12,121 nucleotides of DNA, taken from the NCBI GenBank assembly GCA_021798635.1, contig JAJZGH010000145.1, positions 1 to 12,121 of the forward strand, in the 5' to 3' direction. Origin of the DNA: Planctomycetota bacterium (GTDB taxonomy: Bacteria; Planctomycetota; Phycisphaerae; WQYP01). The number at the start of each line of letters is the position of its first letter. The first letter of the stretch is position 1. The notes under the pieces were generated by a model, which ran no database searches, was not told the origin of the DNA, and saw nothing but the letters and a program-made list of their open reading frames with translations. A program made the translations under genes and the position numbers. Positions 6,871 through 12,121 of this stretch are shown in pieces.

Positions 6871-8301
6871 CTAATTATCAAAAAAATGATAGGATCGGCC
6901 GTTCACAAAAGCCTTCAGTAAAAGCGCCAATTCCACCGCATGATAGTCGCCCCATAGGCTGCTTTCGCCGCACGGTATTTTTCGGCCGGGCGGGATGTAA
7001 TCCCAGCCGTTGGGGCGATGATAAACCGAATGTAAAATTAATCCCTGGTGATCCGGCGAGGTACTTAAATACGGTTCGGAAAATAGCGTCTTAGCAATGC
7101 GTAATCCGTCGGTGAAATAGTCCGTTCCACTACCCGTCTTGCTGCGTTCCAAATAATAACCCAGACGGATAAATCCCTGTCCGGCAATGGCGGCGGCACT
7201 GGAATCAATGGGTTCATGGTCGTTGAATGGATCCGATGGGGTGTTGCGGTAGGTCACCGGATGCGGCAAATGCGGCGCGCCGGAATCCCAGTACACCATG
7301 CCGTCACTGAAGCTGTTGAGGCGATACCAGTGGGCTGTTTCCAACGCCGCTTTCAGATATGTATCCATGACCACATTTTTAAGTTCAGACCCCGAATAAC
7401 CCTTGAAGTGTGGCGTTAAGCCGGCCCAGTGCTCATGCGTGAGCGTCAACAGAAATTCCAACTGCTCGGCAAACCCCAAAAGCAGCCAAGCCAGGCCGCG
7501 GGTCCAAGTTGTAAAAGGGCTGAAACCCTGCTGACTGCTCGGGCAGCGAAATCGCCCGTCATTAATATTAAATATCGACTCATGCGCCACCCGCCCCGGC
7601 CGCGTATCATAAAAATCCCGGCCGGTGCCGTAAAAGACATTGTATTTCGCGGTCGTTAATCCATGATGAATGCTGCGCGCCAGCAGATTAATGGGGCGAT
7701 CATTTTCACCATATAGCTCATGATTCAACTGCCACGCCACCACCAACGCCCGCAGGGAGCGAATGGTATCGCTGAAGAGCGAATGCGGACCATTAAATGA
7801 ATAAATGTATCCGGTATCGCGGCACGCCGGATTATTTTCCGGATCCGATGCGATGGAGGTCCAGCGGGCCGCCTGCACCGCTCCACTGGCCTTCAAAGCC
7901 ATTTCCAGAAAATTCAAATAATGGCGATCGAAACGGATTTTTTTTCCCAGCATCAACCTGCGCAGATTGCCATAAGTTGAAATATTGTTAAAGCCATGAT
8001 CATGCACGCCGATATTCGATACGTGCCGCCCCATGTGGTTTTGAATGTGTTCCTGTGCGACTTTCAGCAGCGTTTCATCACCGATGCCGTCAAAGACCAT
8101 CAATGGAATGCCCAGCAGAAATCCCTCGGTCCAGAGCGTCCAGTTGCGGGCTTGATATTTTCCCTGAACGGTAAAAACCGGGGCACCCTTTTCCGGGTTC
8201 CATGCGGCCAATGTTGCGGAAGATTTTTGCCCCGCCAAGGCGAAGAATTTGTCCAGGTCGGCGGAATCCAGCGTCAGGCGCCCGGATGTCATCGTATCCA
8301 T
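6871..8301 (-). CDS. GH88-like glycoside hydrolase (unsaturated uronyl hydrolase type)
   Basis: A 476-residue protein with the alpha/alpha-barrel motifs of GH88 (and the related GH105). Numbered from ATG 8301 these are 'NWTLWTEGFLLG' (53-64), 'GVHDHGF' (98-104), 'FSDTIRSL' (176-183), 'FTTWTRGLAWLLLGFAE' (263-279), 'PIDSSAAAIAGQG' (364-376) and 'CGESSLWGDYHAVELAL' (444-460). Asp101 and Asp178 correspond to the two catalytic Asp of the Bacillus enzyme. Family members hydrate the unsaturated uronic acid at the non-reducing end of oligosaccharides left by polysaccharide lyases. No signal peptide is visible, so it is probably cytoplasmic and acts on imported oligosaccharides. ATG 8301 has AGGAA six bases upstream and is preferred to the in-frame TTG 8316 that abuts the pdhB stop. 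The 15-base gap suggests co-transcription with pdhB. No lyase or transporter is nearby, which makes the setting odd. Confidence 0.85.
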   Translation of the reverse strand: MDTMTSGRLTLDSADLDKFFALAGQKSSATLAAWNPEKGAPVFTVQGKYQARNWTLWTEGFLLGIPLMVFDGIGDETLLKVAQEHIQNHMGRHVSNIGVHDHGFNNISTYGNLRRLMLGKKIRFDRHYLNFLEMALKASGAVQAARWTSIASDPENNPACRDTGYIYSFNGPHSLFSDTIRSLRALVVAWQLNHELYGENDRPINLLARSIHHGLTTAKYNVFYGTGRDFYDTRPGRVAHESIFNINDGRFRCPSSQQGFSPFTTWTRGLAWLLLGFAEQLEFLLTLTHEHWAGLTPHFKGYSGSELKNVVMDTYLKAALETAHWYRLNSFSDGMVYWDSGAPHLPHPVTYRNTPSDPFNDHEPIDSSAAAIAGQGFIRLGYYLERSKTGSGTDYFTDGLRIAKTLFSEPYLSTSPDHQGLILHSVYHRPNGWDYIPPGRKIPCGESSLWGDYHAVELALLLKAFVNGRSYHFFDN

Positions 8302-8316
8302 GAAATTCCTGTGCAA

Positions 8317-9303
8317 TCAGCCTTGAAAATAAATGGCTTTCTTGATGGCCTCGGCGACACGATCCACCCCCGGCAGCACATGCTGCAGCAAGGGCTTGCT
8401 GTACGGCATGGGCACATCCAGGGCCGCGACGCGTATCACTGAATTATCCAGATAATCGAAAGAGTTTTCCTGCAACTGCGCGGCAATTTCCGCCCCTACC
8501 CCGCACTGCGGATATCCCTCTTCAACGGTTACGCAATAGCCGGTCTTTTGCACGGACGCCATAATCGCAGGCATATCCAGAGGCCGCAAAGTACGCGGAT
8601 CAATCACTTCCACTTCAATGCCGTGTTCTTTGTGCAGCTTTTCCGCCGCCGCCATGGCGGTCAGGCAGCAGTGTCCCCAAGCCACCACCGTGCAATCGGA
8701 GCCTTCACGTTTTATATCCGCTTTACCGAAGGGCAAAAGATATTCCTTTTCCGGCACTTCCCCGCGTAAACCATACATGGACTCATTTTCCAGAAAGATA
8801 ACCGGATCATCATCACGAATGGCCGTTTTCAAAAGCCCCTTCGCATCATAGGCGGTTGTGGGGCAAACCACCTTCAGGCCCGGAACATGCGTGTAAAGCG
8901 CATCGACCGTCCATGAATGTGTGGCGCCAAGTTGCTGCCCAGGCCCGGAAATGCCGCGAAAGACTATCGGCACTTTTAATTGCCCGCCGGACATGTGCCG
9001 GATTTTTGGGGCATTGTTGACCACCTGATCAAATGCGACCAGGGAAAACGAAAAGGTCATAAATTCAATAATCGGTCGCATGCCGACCATCGCGGCGCCT
9101 ACGCCCAGCCCGGCGAAACCGGATTCGGAAATCGGTGCATCGACCACGCGCATGGGGCCGAATTTCGCCAGCATGCCCTGCGAAACTTTATATGCCCCGT
9201 CATATTCGGCGACTTCCTCCCCGATAAGAAATACATCCGGATCACGCTGCATTTCTTCACACATGGCCTGATTAAGCGCTTCACGCATTTGAATTTCGGG
9301 CAT
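8317..9303 (-). CDS. pdhB: Pyruvate dehydrogenase E1 component, beta subunit
   Basis: The beta chain of the alpha2beta2 E1, which decarboxylates pyruvate with thiamine diphosphate and passes the acetyl group to E2 lipoate. In this 328-residue protein the family segments are 'MREALNQAM' (6-14), 'VFLIGEEVAEYDGAYKVSQG' (24-43), 'VVDAPISESGFAGLGVGAA' (53-71), 'GPGQQLGATHS' (120-130), 'VPGLKVVCPTTAYDAKGLL' (140-158) and, near the end, 'VIDPRTLRPLD' and 'VEEGYPQCGVGAEIAA'. Length fits the family. The start at ATG 9303 is chosen because GAAGGA lies nine bases upstream; the longest frame begins at a TTG (9351) with a non-homologous extension. It follows pdhA after a 101-base gap that shows no gene of its own. 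A related 2-oxo acid or acetoin dehydrogenase is the alternative, but the alpha partner looks like PDH. Confidence 0.93.
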   Translation of the reverse strand: MPEIQMREALNQAMCEEMQRDPDVFLIGEEVAEYDGAYKVSQGMLAKFGPMRVVDAPISESGFAGLGVGAAMVGMRPIIEFMTFSFSLVAFDQVVNNAPKIRHMSGGQLKVPIVFRGISGPGQQLGATHSWTVDALYTHVPGLKVVCPTTAYDAKGLLKTAIRDDDPVIFLENESMYGLRGEVPEKEYLLPFGKADIKREGSDCTVVAWGHCCLTAMAAAEKLHKEHGIEVEVIDPRTLRPLDMPAIMASVQKTGYCVTVEEGYPQCGVGAEIAAQLQENSFDYLDNSVIRVAALDVPMPYSKPLLQHVLPGVDRVAEAIKKAIYFQG

Positions 9304-9404
9304 AACTTTTATTCCTTCGTGTTCTTTTGTTGCGGTAGGTTCAATGGCCAATGGCCCGCATCAATTCCCCGGCCATTGCGTGCCATGGCGGAACGCGCAC
9401 ATCC

Positions 9405-10448
9405 TCACGCTTTATAATCCCCAAATGTATTGGCATAAATATCCGACCATACATCCGCCGTATCCGGATACGCATCGGCATCCGCCTTTTCATGGGCGGC
9501 TTCCACCTGGGCATGAATTTCATCGCTGATCTGGGTTACTTTTTTATCGTCGAGAATGTGTGAGTCTTTGAGTTGTTTTTCCAATCGACCAATGGGATCG
9601 TGTTCCTGATACTGCGCCACTTCTTCTTTGGTCCGGTACTTTTGCGGATCAGACATGCTATGGCCGCGATAGCGATAGGTTTTTACATCCAGAAAAATGG
9701 ATCCATTACCCTTGCGGCAATATTCGGCCGCCGCCATCGTCATGCGGTACATCGCCACACAATCCATACCGTCCACATCTTTACCCGGAATACCATAGGC
9801 ATCACCGGTACGCAGCTTCAGGTCCGTCACGGCCGAGGCCCGATGCAGATGCGTTCCCATGCCGTAACCATTGTTTTCCACCATGAAAATAATGGGCAGT
9901 TTAAAAAGTCCCGCCAAATTCAGGGCCTCATGGAAGGATCCCTGATTCATGGCCCCATCACCAAAATAGCACAGCACCACGCGGTCTTCTTTGCGGTACT
10001 TGGCCGCCCAGCCCAAGCCGGTTGCCAGTGGAATATGGGCACCGACAATCGCATGGCCGCCAAAGAAATTCTTCTTGGCATCAAAAAAGTGCATGGAGCC
10101 GCCCTTACCATGGGAGCAGCCGGTCTTTTTTCCGTACAGTTCGGCAAACAGAGGGTGGATATCCATCCCTCGCGCGATCGCATGACCATGATCGCGGTAA
10201 GCGGTTATGACATAATCTGTAGGCCGCACCGCCGCGATACTGCCGACGGCGACAGCTTCCTGACCGACATACAAATGGCAGAATCCACCTATTTTCTGCT
10301 GTTGGTAGGATTGTGCACAACGCATTTCAAACGCCCGGATCAGCACCATCTGGCGGTACCAATCCATCATCTGGGTGGGAGAGGGCTCTATTTTCTGCTG
10401 AGGCTCAACCAAAGTTGTCACTGACACACCTTTTCCATTTAAAGTCAA
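9405..10448 (-). CDS. pdhA: Pyruvate dehydrogenase E1 component, alpha subunit
   Basis: The thiamine-diphosphate-binding chain of E1. In the 347-residue protein, 'WYRQMVLIRAFEMRC' (30-44), 'KIGGFCHLYVGQEAVAVG' (52-69), 'TAYRDHGHAIARG' (82-94), 'GKGGSMHFF' (114-122), the cofactor motif 'GDGAMNQGSFHEALN' (163-177) to 'VENNGYGM' (190-197), and 'YRYRGHSMSDP' (258-268), the region phosphorylated in mitochondrial homologues, are all present. 'GGFCHLY' points to PDH rather than acetoin dehydrogenase. I start at TTG 10448, seven bases after a perfect GGAGG; GTG 10421, behind AAAAGG, is an alternative. TTG 10466, the longest frame, lies in the T-run of a hairpin and ahead of the Shine-Dalgarno sequence. 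pdhB follows. Genes for E2 and E3 are not in the window, so they must be elsewhere. Confidence 0.93.
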   Translation of the reverse strand: MTLNGKGVSVTTLVEPQQKIEPSPTQMMDWYRQMVLIRAFEMRCAQSYQQQKIGGFCHLYVGQEAVAVGSIAAVRPTDYVITAYRDHGHAIARGMDIHPLFAELYGKKTGCSHGKGGSMHFFDAKKNFFGGHAIVGAHIPLATGLGWAAKYRKEDRVVLCYFGDGAMNQGSFHEALNLAGLFKLPIIFMVENNGYGMGTHLHRASAVTDLKLRTGDAYGIPGKDVDGMDCVAMYRMTMAAAEYCRKGNGSIFLDVKTYRYRGHSMSDPQKYRTKEEVAQYQEHDPIGRLEKQLKDSHILDDKKVTQISDEIHAQVEAAHEKADADAYPDTADVWSDIYANTFGDYKA

Positions 10449-10464
10449 AACATGCCCTCCAAAC

Positions 10465-10487
10465 AAAAAGCACTGAAAATCGGTGCT
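10465..10487 (-). terminator. Terminator-like hairpin between queD and pdhA (or pdhA attenuator)
   Basis: On the minus strand AGCAC (plus 10483-10487) and GTGCT (plus 10469-10473) pair around a nine-base loop, which can close one further G-C pair. Five T follow (plus 10465-10469), then GTTT. It ends only a few bases before the GGAGG of pdhA. It may stop the queD message, or act as an attenuator in the pdhA leader. The stem is short. Confidence 0.4.
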
Positions 10488-10587
10488 ATCGTGGAAATAT
10501 TACGCCTGCACAAACCACGCGTCCGCTTTGGGGCCTTCTGTCTTCCAAGGCAACAGTCCACCTCAAGCAGATCATTTTAGTGAATCG

Positions 10588-10616
10588 CGGGGATTCCGCC
10601 AAGCGATTTATCCCCG
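10588..10616. repeat. 7-bp inverted repeat CGGGGAT / ATCCCCG after queD
   Basis: CGGGGAT (10588-10594) and ATCCCCG (10610-10616) are exact inverted copies with a 15-base loop, immediately after the queD stop codon. No T-run follows on the minus strand, so this is an RNA-stabilising or rho-type 3' hairpin at best. Confidence 0.4.
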
Positions 10617-10618
10617 AA

Positions 10619-11014
10619 TCACGATTTTTCTTTTCCGCGATAAATACAGCGGCTGGTACAGGTTTCATGGACGGTTATCTGCACCAACTGCGGCAGGCGT
10701 TCCTTCAGGCGTATCCATATCCACCGCGCCAACTGTTCACTGGTAGGATTCTCCAGTCCCGGAATATCATTGAGATAATGGTGATCCAACTGATCCATCA
10801 GCGGGGCAAAGGCCTGCTGCAAGTCCGCAAAGTCCATCAACCACCCCGTTTCCGGACTTACCGGACCAACCACGTGGACTTCAATGCGGAAAGAATGGCC
10901 GTGCAGGCGCGCACATTTATGGTCAACCGGGACCCGCGGCAGGCGGTGCGCCGCTTCAAATCGGAATTCTTTCACGAGATCAATTTCAAAGCTCTGTGGC
11001 TTTACCTTTTTCAT
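10619..11014 (-). CDS. queD: 6-carboxytetrahydropterin synthase (6-pyruvoyl-tetrahydropterin synthase family)
   Basis: Converts dihydroneopterin triphosphate to 6-carboxytetrahydropterin in queuosine and 7-deazaguanine synthesis. The 131-residue protein has the zinc ligands His23 in '[10 protein letters not shown]' (17-26) and His38 and His40 in 'CARLHGHSF' (34-42). It also has the catalytic Cys34, His78 or His79 in 'QLDHHYLN' (75-82), '[12 protein letters not shown]' (89-100), and Glu117 in 'VHETCTSRC' (115-123). Length and motif spacing are normal for QueD. The ATG at 11014 is followed by a short Lys-rich start; AGG lies about 12 bases upstream, so the ribosome binding site is weak. Neighbouring queC, queE or folE genes are absent, and no preQ1 riboswitch was recognised upstream. 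A mammalian-type PTPS activity is the alternative, but the CxxxHGH arrangement favours QueD. Confidence 0.92.
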   Translation of the reverse strand: MKKVKPQSFEIDLVKEFRFEAAHRLPRVPVDHKCARLHGHSFRIEVHVVGPVSPETGWLMDFADLQQAFAPLMDQLDHHYLNDIPGLENPTSEQLARWIWIRLKERLPQLVQITVHETCTSRCIYRGKEKS

Positions 11015-11061
11015 GACGAGAGTTTACCTGAAAATTCCCGCAGGCCAAGCGCTTCGCTCAA

Positions 11062-11089
11062 TGACCAATGAATAATGATTAATGAATAA
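11062..11089. repeat. Four tandem degenerate heptamers (consensus TGAnnAA)
   Basis: TGACCAA, TGAATAA, TGATTAA and TGAATAA follow each other without a gap at 11062-11089; the second and fourth are identical. It lies about 50 bp upstream of queD. Similar TGACCAA/TTGGTCA heptamer runs are, as I recall, frequent in intergenic DNA of planctomycetes and related environmental genomes, probably as slippage-prone simple repeats. It may also be part of the queD promoter region. Confidence 0.6.
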
Positions 11090-11458
11090 ATCCAAATGCG
11101 GGAAAGCTCTTCCCAAACCGGTTGCCTATCGCGCCAGAGATGGACCGAAGATTTATATCGGCATCCGCCGCCGCCACTTCCGAGGCGATCCGCGATTGCC
11201 TGCTGTGGGAATTACCCCTCGCATAGCGGCCTGACCAGCGGCGGCAAGATGCGGCTCGAAAAGATGGAAATCCCGCATCCGCGCCTCCGGTGCGCGCCGG
11301 GCGGGAATTTCTCGTCCACCGGCGAGCATGCGGCGCCGAAATTATTCCACCTATTGACATAATTGCATATCATTTCACCATTAGACAACCAGCAAATCAT
11401 CCCTTATCACGGACATTAGCGCCGTCACAATTCGCTGGGCCAGTATACGTGCACTATG
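11090..11458. other. Intergenic stretch without a convincing gene; inverted repeats and a 50-codon frame
   Basis: No reading frame here resembles a known protein. An ATG frame 11082-11234 (plus, 50 codons, very basic, containing 'RDGPKIYIGIRRRHFRGD') starts inside the heptamer repeat and has no Shine-Dalgarno sequence. An interrupted inverted repeat pairs GAAATCCCGC (11267-11276) with GCGGGAATTTC (11301-11311), one base bulged, around a GC-rich loop that holds a further GCGC pair. CTCG/CGAG follows directly at 11311-11326. The GC-rich part 11100-11345 gives way to an AT-richer part 11346-11410 that contains TTGACA (11354-11359) without a -10 box at normal spacing. It could be a decayed gene, a structured RNA or spacer. 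Confidence 0.4.
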
Positions 11459-12121
11459 TCACAAATCTCCGCCCATGGGCCAATTGCTCCAGTGCGTGTT
11501 AGGCTCTTGCGTTGGTTTATACCGGCTGGCGTCGCCTGTGGCCAGCACTTCCGCAATCATTTTGAAAGCCTCTGATTTGCTCGGCATTTCGCCAGCGCTA
11601 ACGTCCGGATGGTGCCATTGGTCCAGCCGCAGCAGCAGTGGCAGTTCCACCGAAAGGCGCTGCGATAGCTCACCGTCCGTTGCCAATAACAGATTCCGAT
11701 GCTCAGGCACCAGGCTGCGTAGCAGATCCTGCCCACGGAACTCCTCGGCACCCTCATTACCCTCAATCGGCCTAGCGGCATCCAAGCGGTTTTTCCGCAA
11801 AGGCCCTTTTTGCCGCATAGCGTAGGCTTTGAGATGCTCGGCCTCGTACCTCGGCCCAATCCGCTTGGATGCGAGGAATACCGGATCGCGATTGATCGGC
11901 ACAACCACCCCGCGAATTCGCACGCTCTCCGCATCCGTGTTCAGGTCGTTGCCCTGACTGAACAGCGGGCCGTTGGGGCCATCTGAGGCTGTGTAGACGG
12001 AGCCAACATCCGATAGTCCCGGTGGTTGGCCCTTCAGGCAATTGCCGAAGCAGTAAAGCGCATCGGCAAATCCTTCGCAGCCCGTAGCTCGCGGGTTGTA
12101 GCCTAATATCTCAATGATGAC
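11459..12121 (-). CDS. Conserved-looking hypothetical protein, C-terminal part only
   Basis: An open frame of about 220 codons enters from the right edge and stops with TGA at 11459-11461, so the N-terminus is outside the window. The visible start of the fragment has 'GYNPRATGCEGFADALYCFG' and 'SDVGSVYTASDGPNGPLFSQ'. The middle is charged, with 'VVVPINRDPVFLASKRIGPR' and 'GQDLLRSLVPEHRNLLLATDGE'. The end is Trp/Pro-rich: 'LRLDQWHHPDVSAGEMPSKS', 'FKMIAEVLATGDASRY' and 'EPNTHWSNWPMGGDL' close the protein. No transmembrane segment, no nucleotide-binding motif and no known catalytic signature was recognised. The dense aromatic and Pro motifs suggest a genuine conserved family, and I have the impression of similar tails in planctomycete hypothetical proteins, without a function. 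A start at the internal GTG 11923 is possible but the upstream frame looks coding. Confidence 0.6.
   Translation of the reverse strand, partial: VIIEILGYNPRATGCEGFADALYCFGNCLKGQPPGLSDVGSVYTASDGPNGPLFSQGNDLNTDAESVRIRGVVVPINRDPVFLASKRIGPRYEAEHLKAYAMRQKGPLRKNRLDAARPIEGNEGAEEFRGQDLLRSLVPEHRNLLLATDGELSQRLSVELPLLLRLDQWHHPDVSAGEMPSKSEAFKMIAEVLATGDASRYKPTQEPNTHWSNWPMGGDL

Noticed and set aside
8302..8316. TTG start at 8316 for the GH88-like gene, directly abutting the pdhB stop.
   Set aside because: ATG 8301 in the same frame has AGGAA at ideal spacing and that Shine-Dalgarno sequence lies downstream of the TTG.
9341..9523. A short minus-strand frame spanning the pdhA end and the pdhA-pdhB gap, ending in a protein-like 'VPPWHAMAGELMRAIGH'.
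   Set aside because: Most of it is the pdhA C-terminus read in another frame; the gap part is too short to judge, pdhA itself ends normally, and no start with a ribosome binding site serves it.
11354..11382. A plus-strand promoter starting from TTGACA at 11354.
   Set aside because: No acceptable -10 box lies 15 to 19 bases downstream, and no rightward gene follows.
11490..11510. GTTAGGC, resembling an integron attC core, near the right end.
   Set aside because: It lies inside the C-terminal coding sequence of the hypothetical protein, encoding the conserved-looking EPNTHW stretch, and no paired core site or attC stem was found around it.

Overview
The window looks like chromosomal DNA from a Gram-negative bacterium of the PVC group, most likely a planctomycete of the Phycisphaerae type. 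This is inferred from protein content: a TolC-type outer-membrane lipoprotein, long exported proteins with N-terminal signals, a planctomycete-style ImuA-like protein, and a conserved-looking but unrecognised protein at the right edge. No rRNA, tRNA, CRISPR array, transposase or phage gene was seen, and no codon or composition statistics could be computed.

Left part (1-2612). A TolC/CusC-like efflux lipoprotein gene runs leftwards off the window. It is divergent from a rightward pair: an ImuA-like (RecA-fold, no P-loop) protein and a DUF2721 three-helix membrane protein. The 185-bp divergent region carries a convincing promoter for each direction and two sets of short direct repeats.

Middle (2613-5788). 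A good sigma-70-type promoter and a 16-bp perfect palindrome precede two rightward genes. The first encodes an exported Lon-type (S16) serine peptidase domain with the Ser/Lys dyad but no AAA+ ATPase. The second encodes an exported protein with a complete ricin-type beta-trefoil (three QxW repeats) between two unrecognised regions. This pair is the best candidate for an undescribed system: a peptidase and a sugar- or surface-binding partner acting outside the cytoplasm. A weak hairpin plus T-run ends the pair.

Right part (5779-12121), all leftward. In order of transcription these are: a truncated conserved-looking hypothetical protein; a 444-bp stretch with a heptanucleotide repeat and inverted repeats; queD (6-carboxytetrahydropterin synthase); a terminator-like hairpin; then a compact run of pdhA, pdhB, a GH88-like unsaturated uronyl hydrolase, and nnrD (ADP-dependent NAD(P)H-hydrate dehydratase). 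pdhA and pdhB encode the E1 of pyruvate dehydrogenase; no E2 or E3 gene is in the window. Several starts were moved from the longest reading frame to internal codons with a better ribosome binding site: pdhA TTG 10448, pdhB ATG 9303, GH88 ATG 8301, nnrD ATG 6798.
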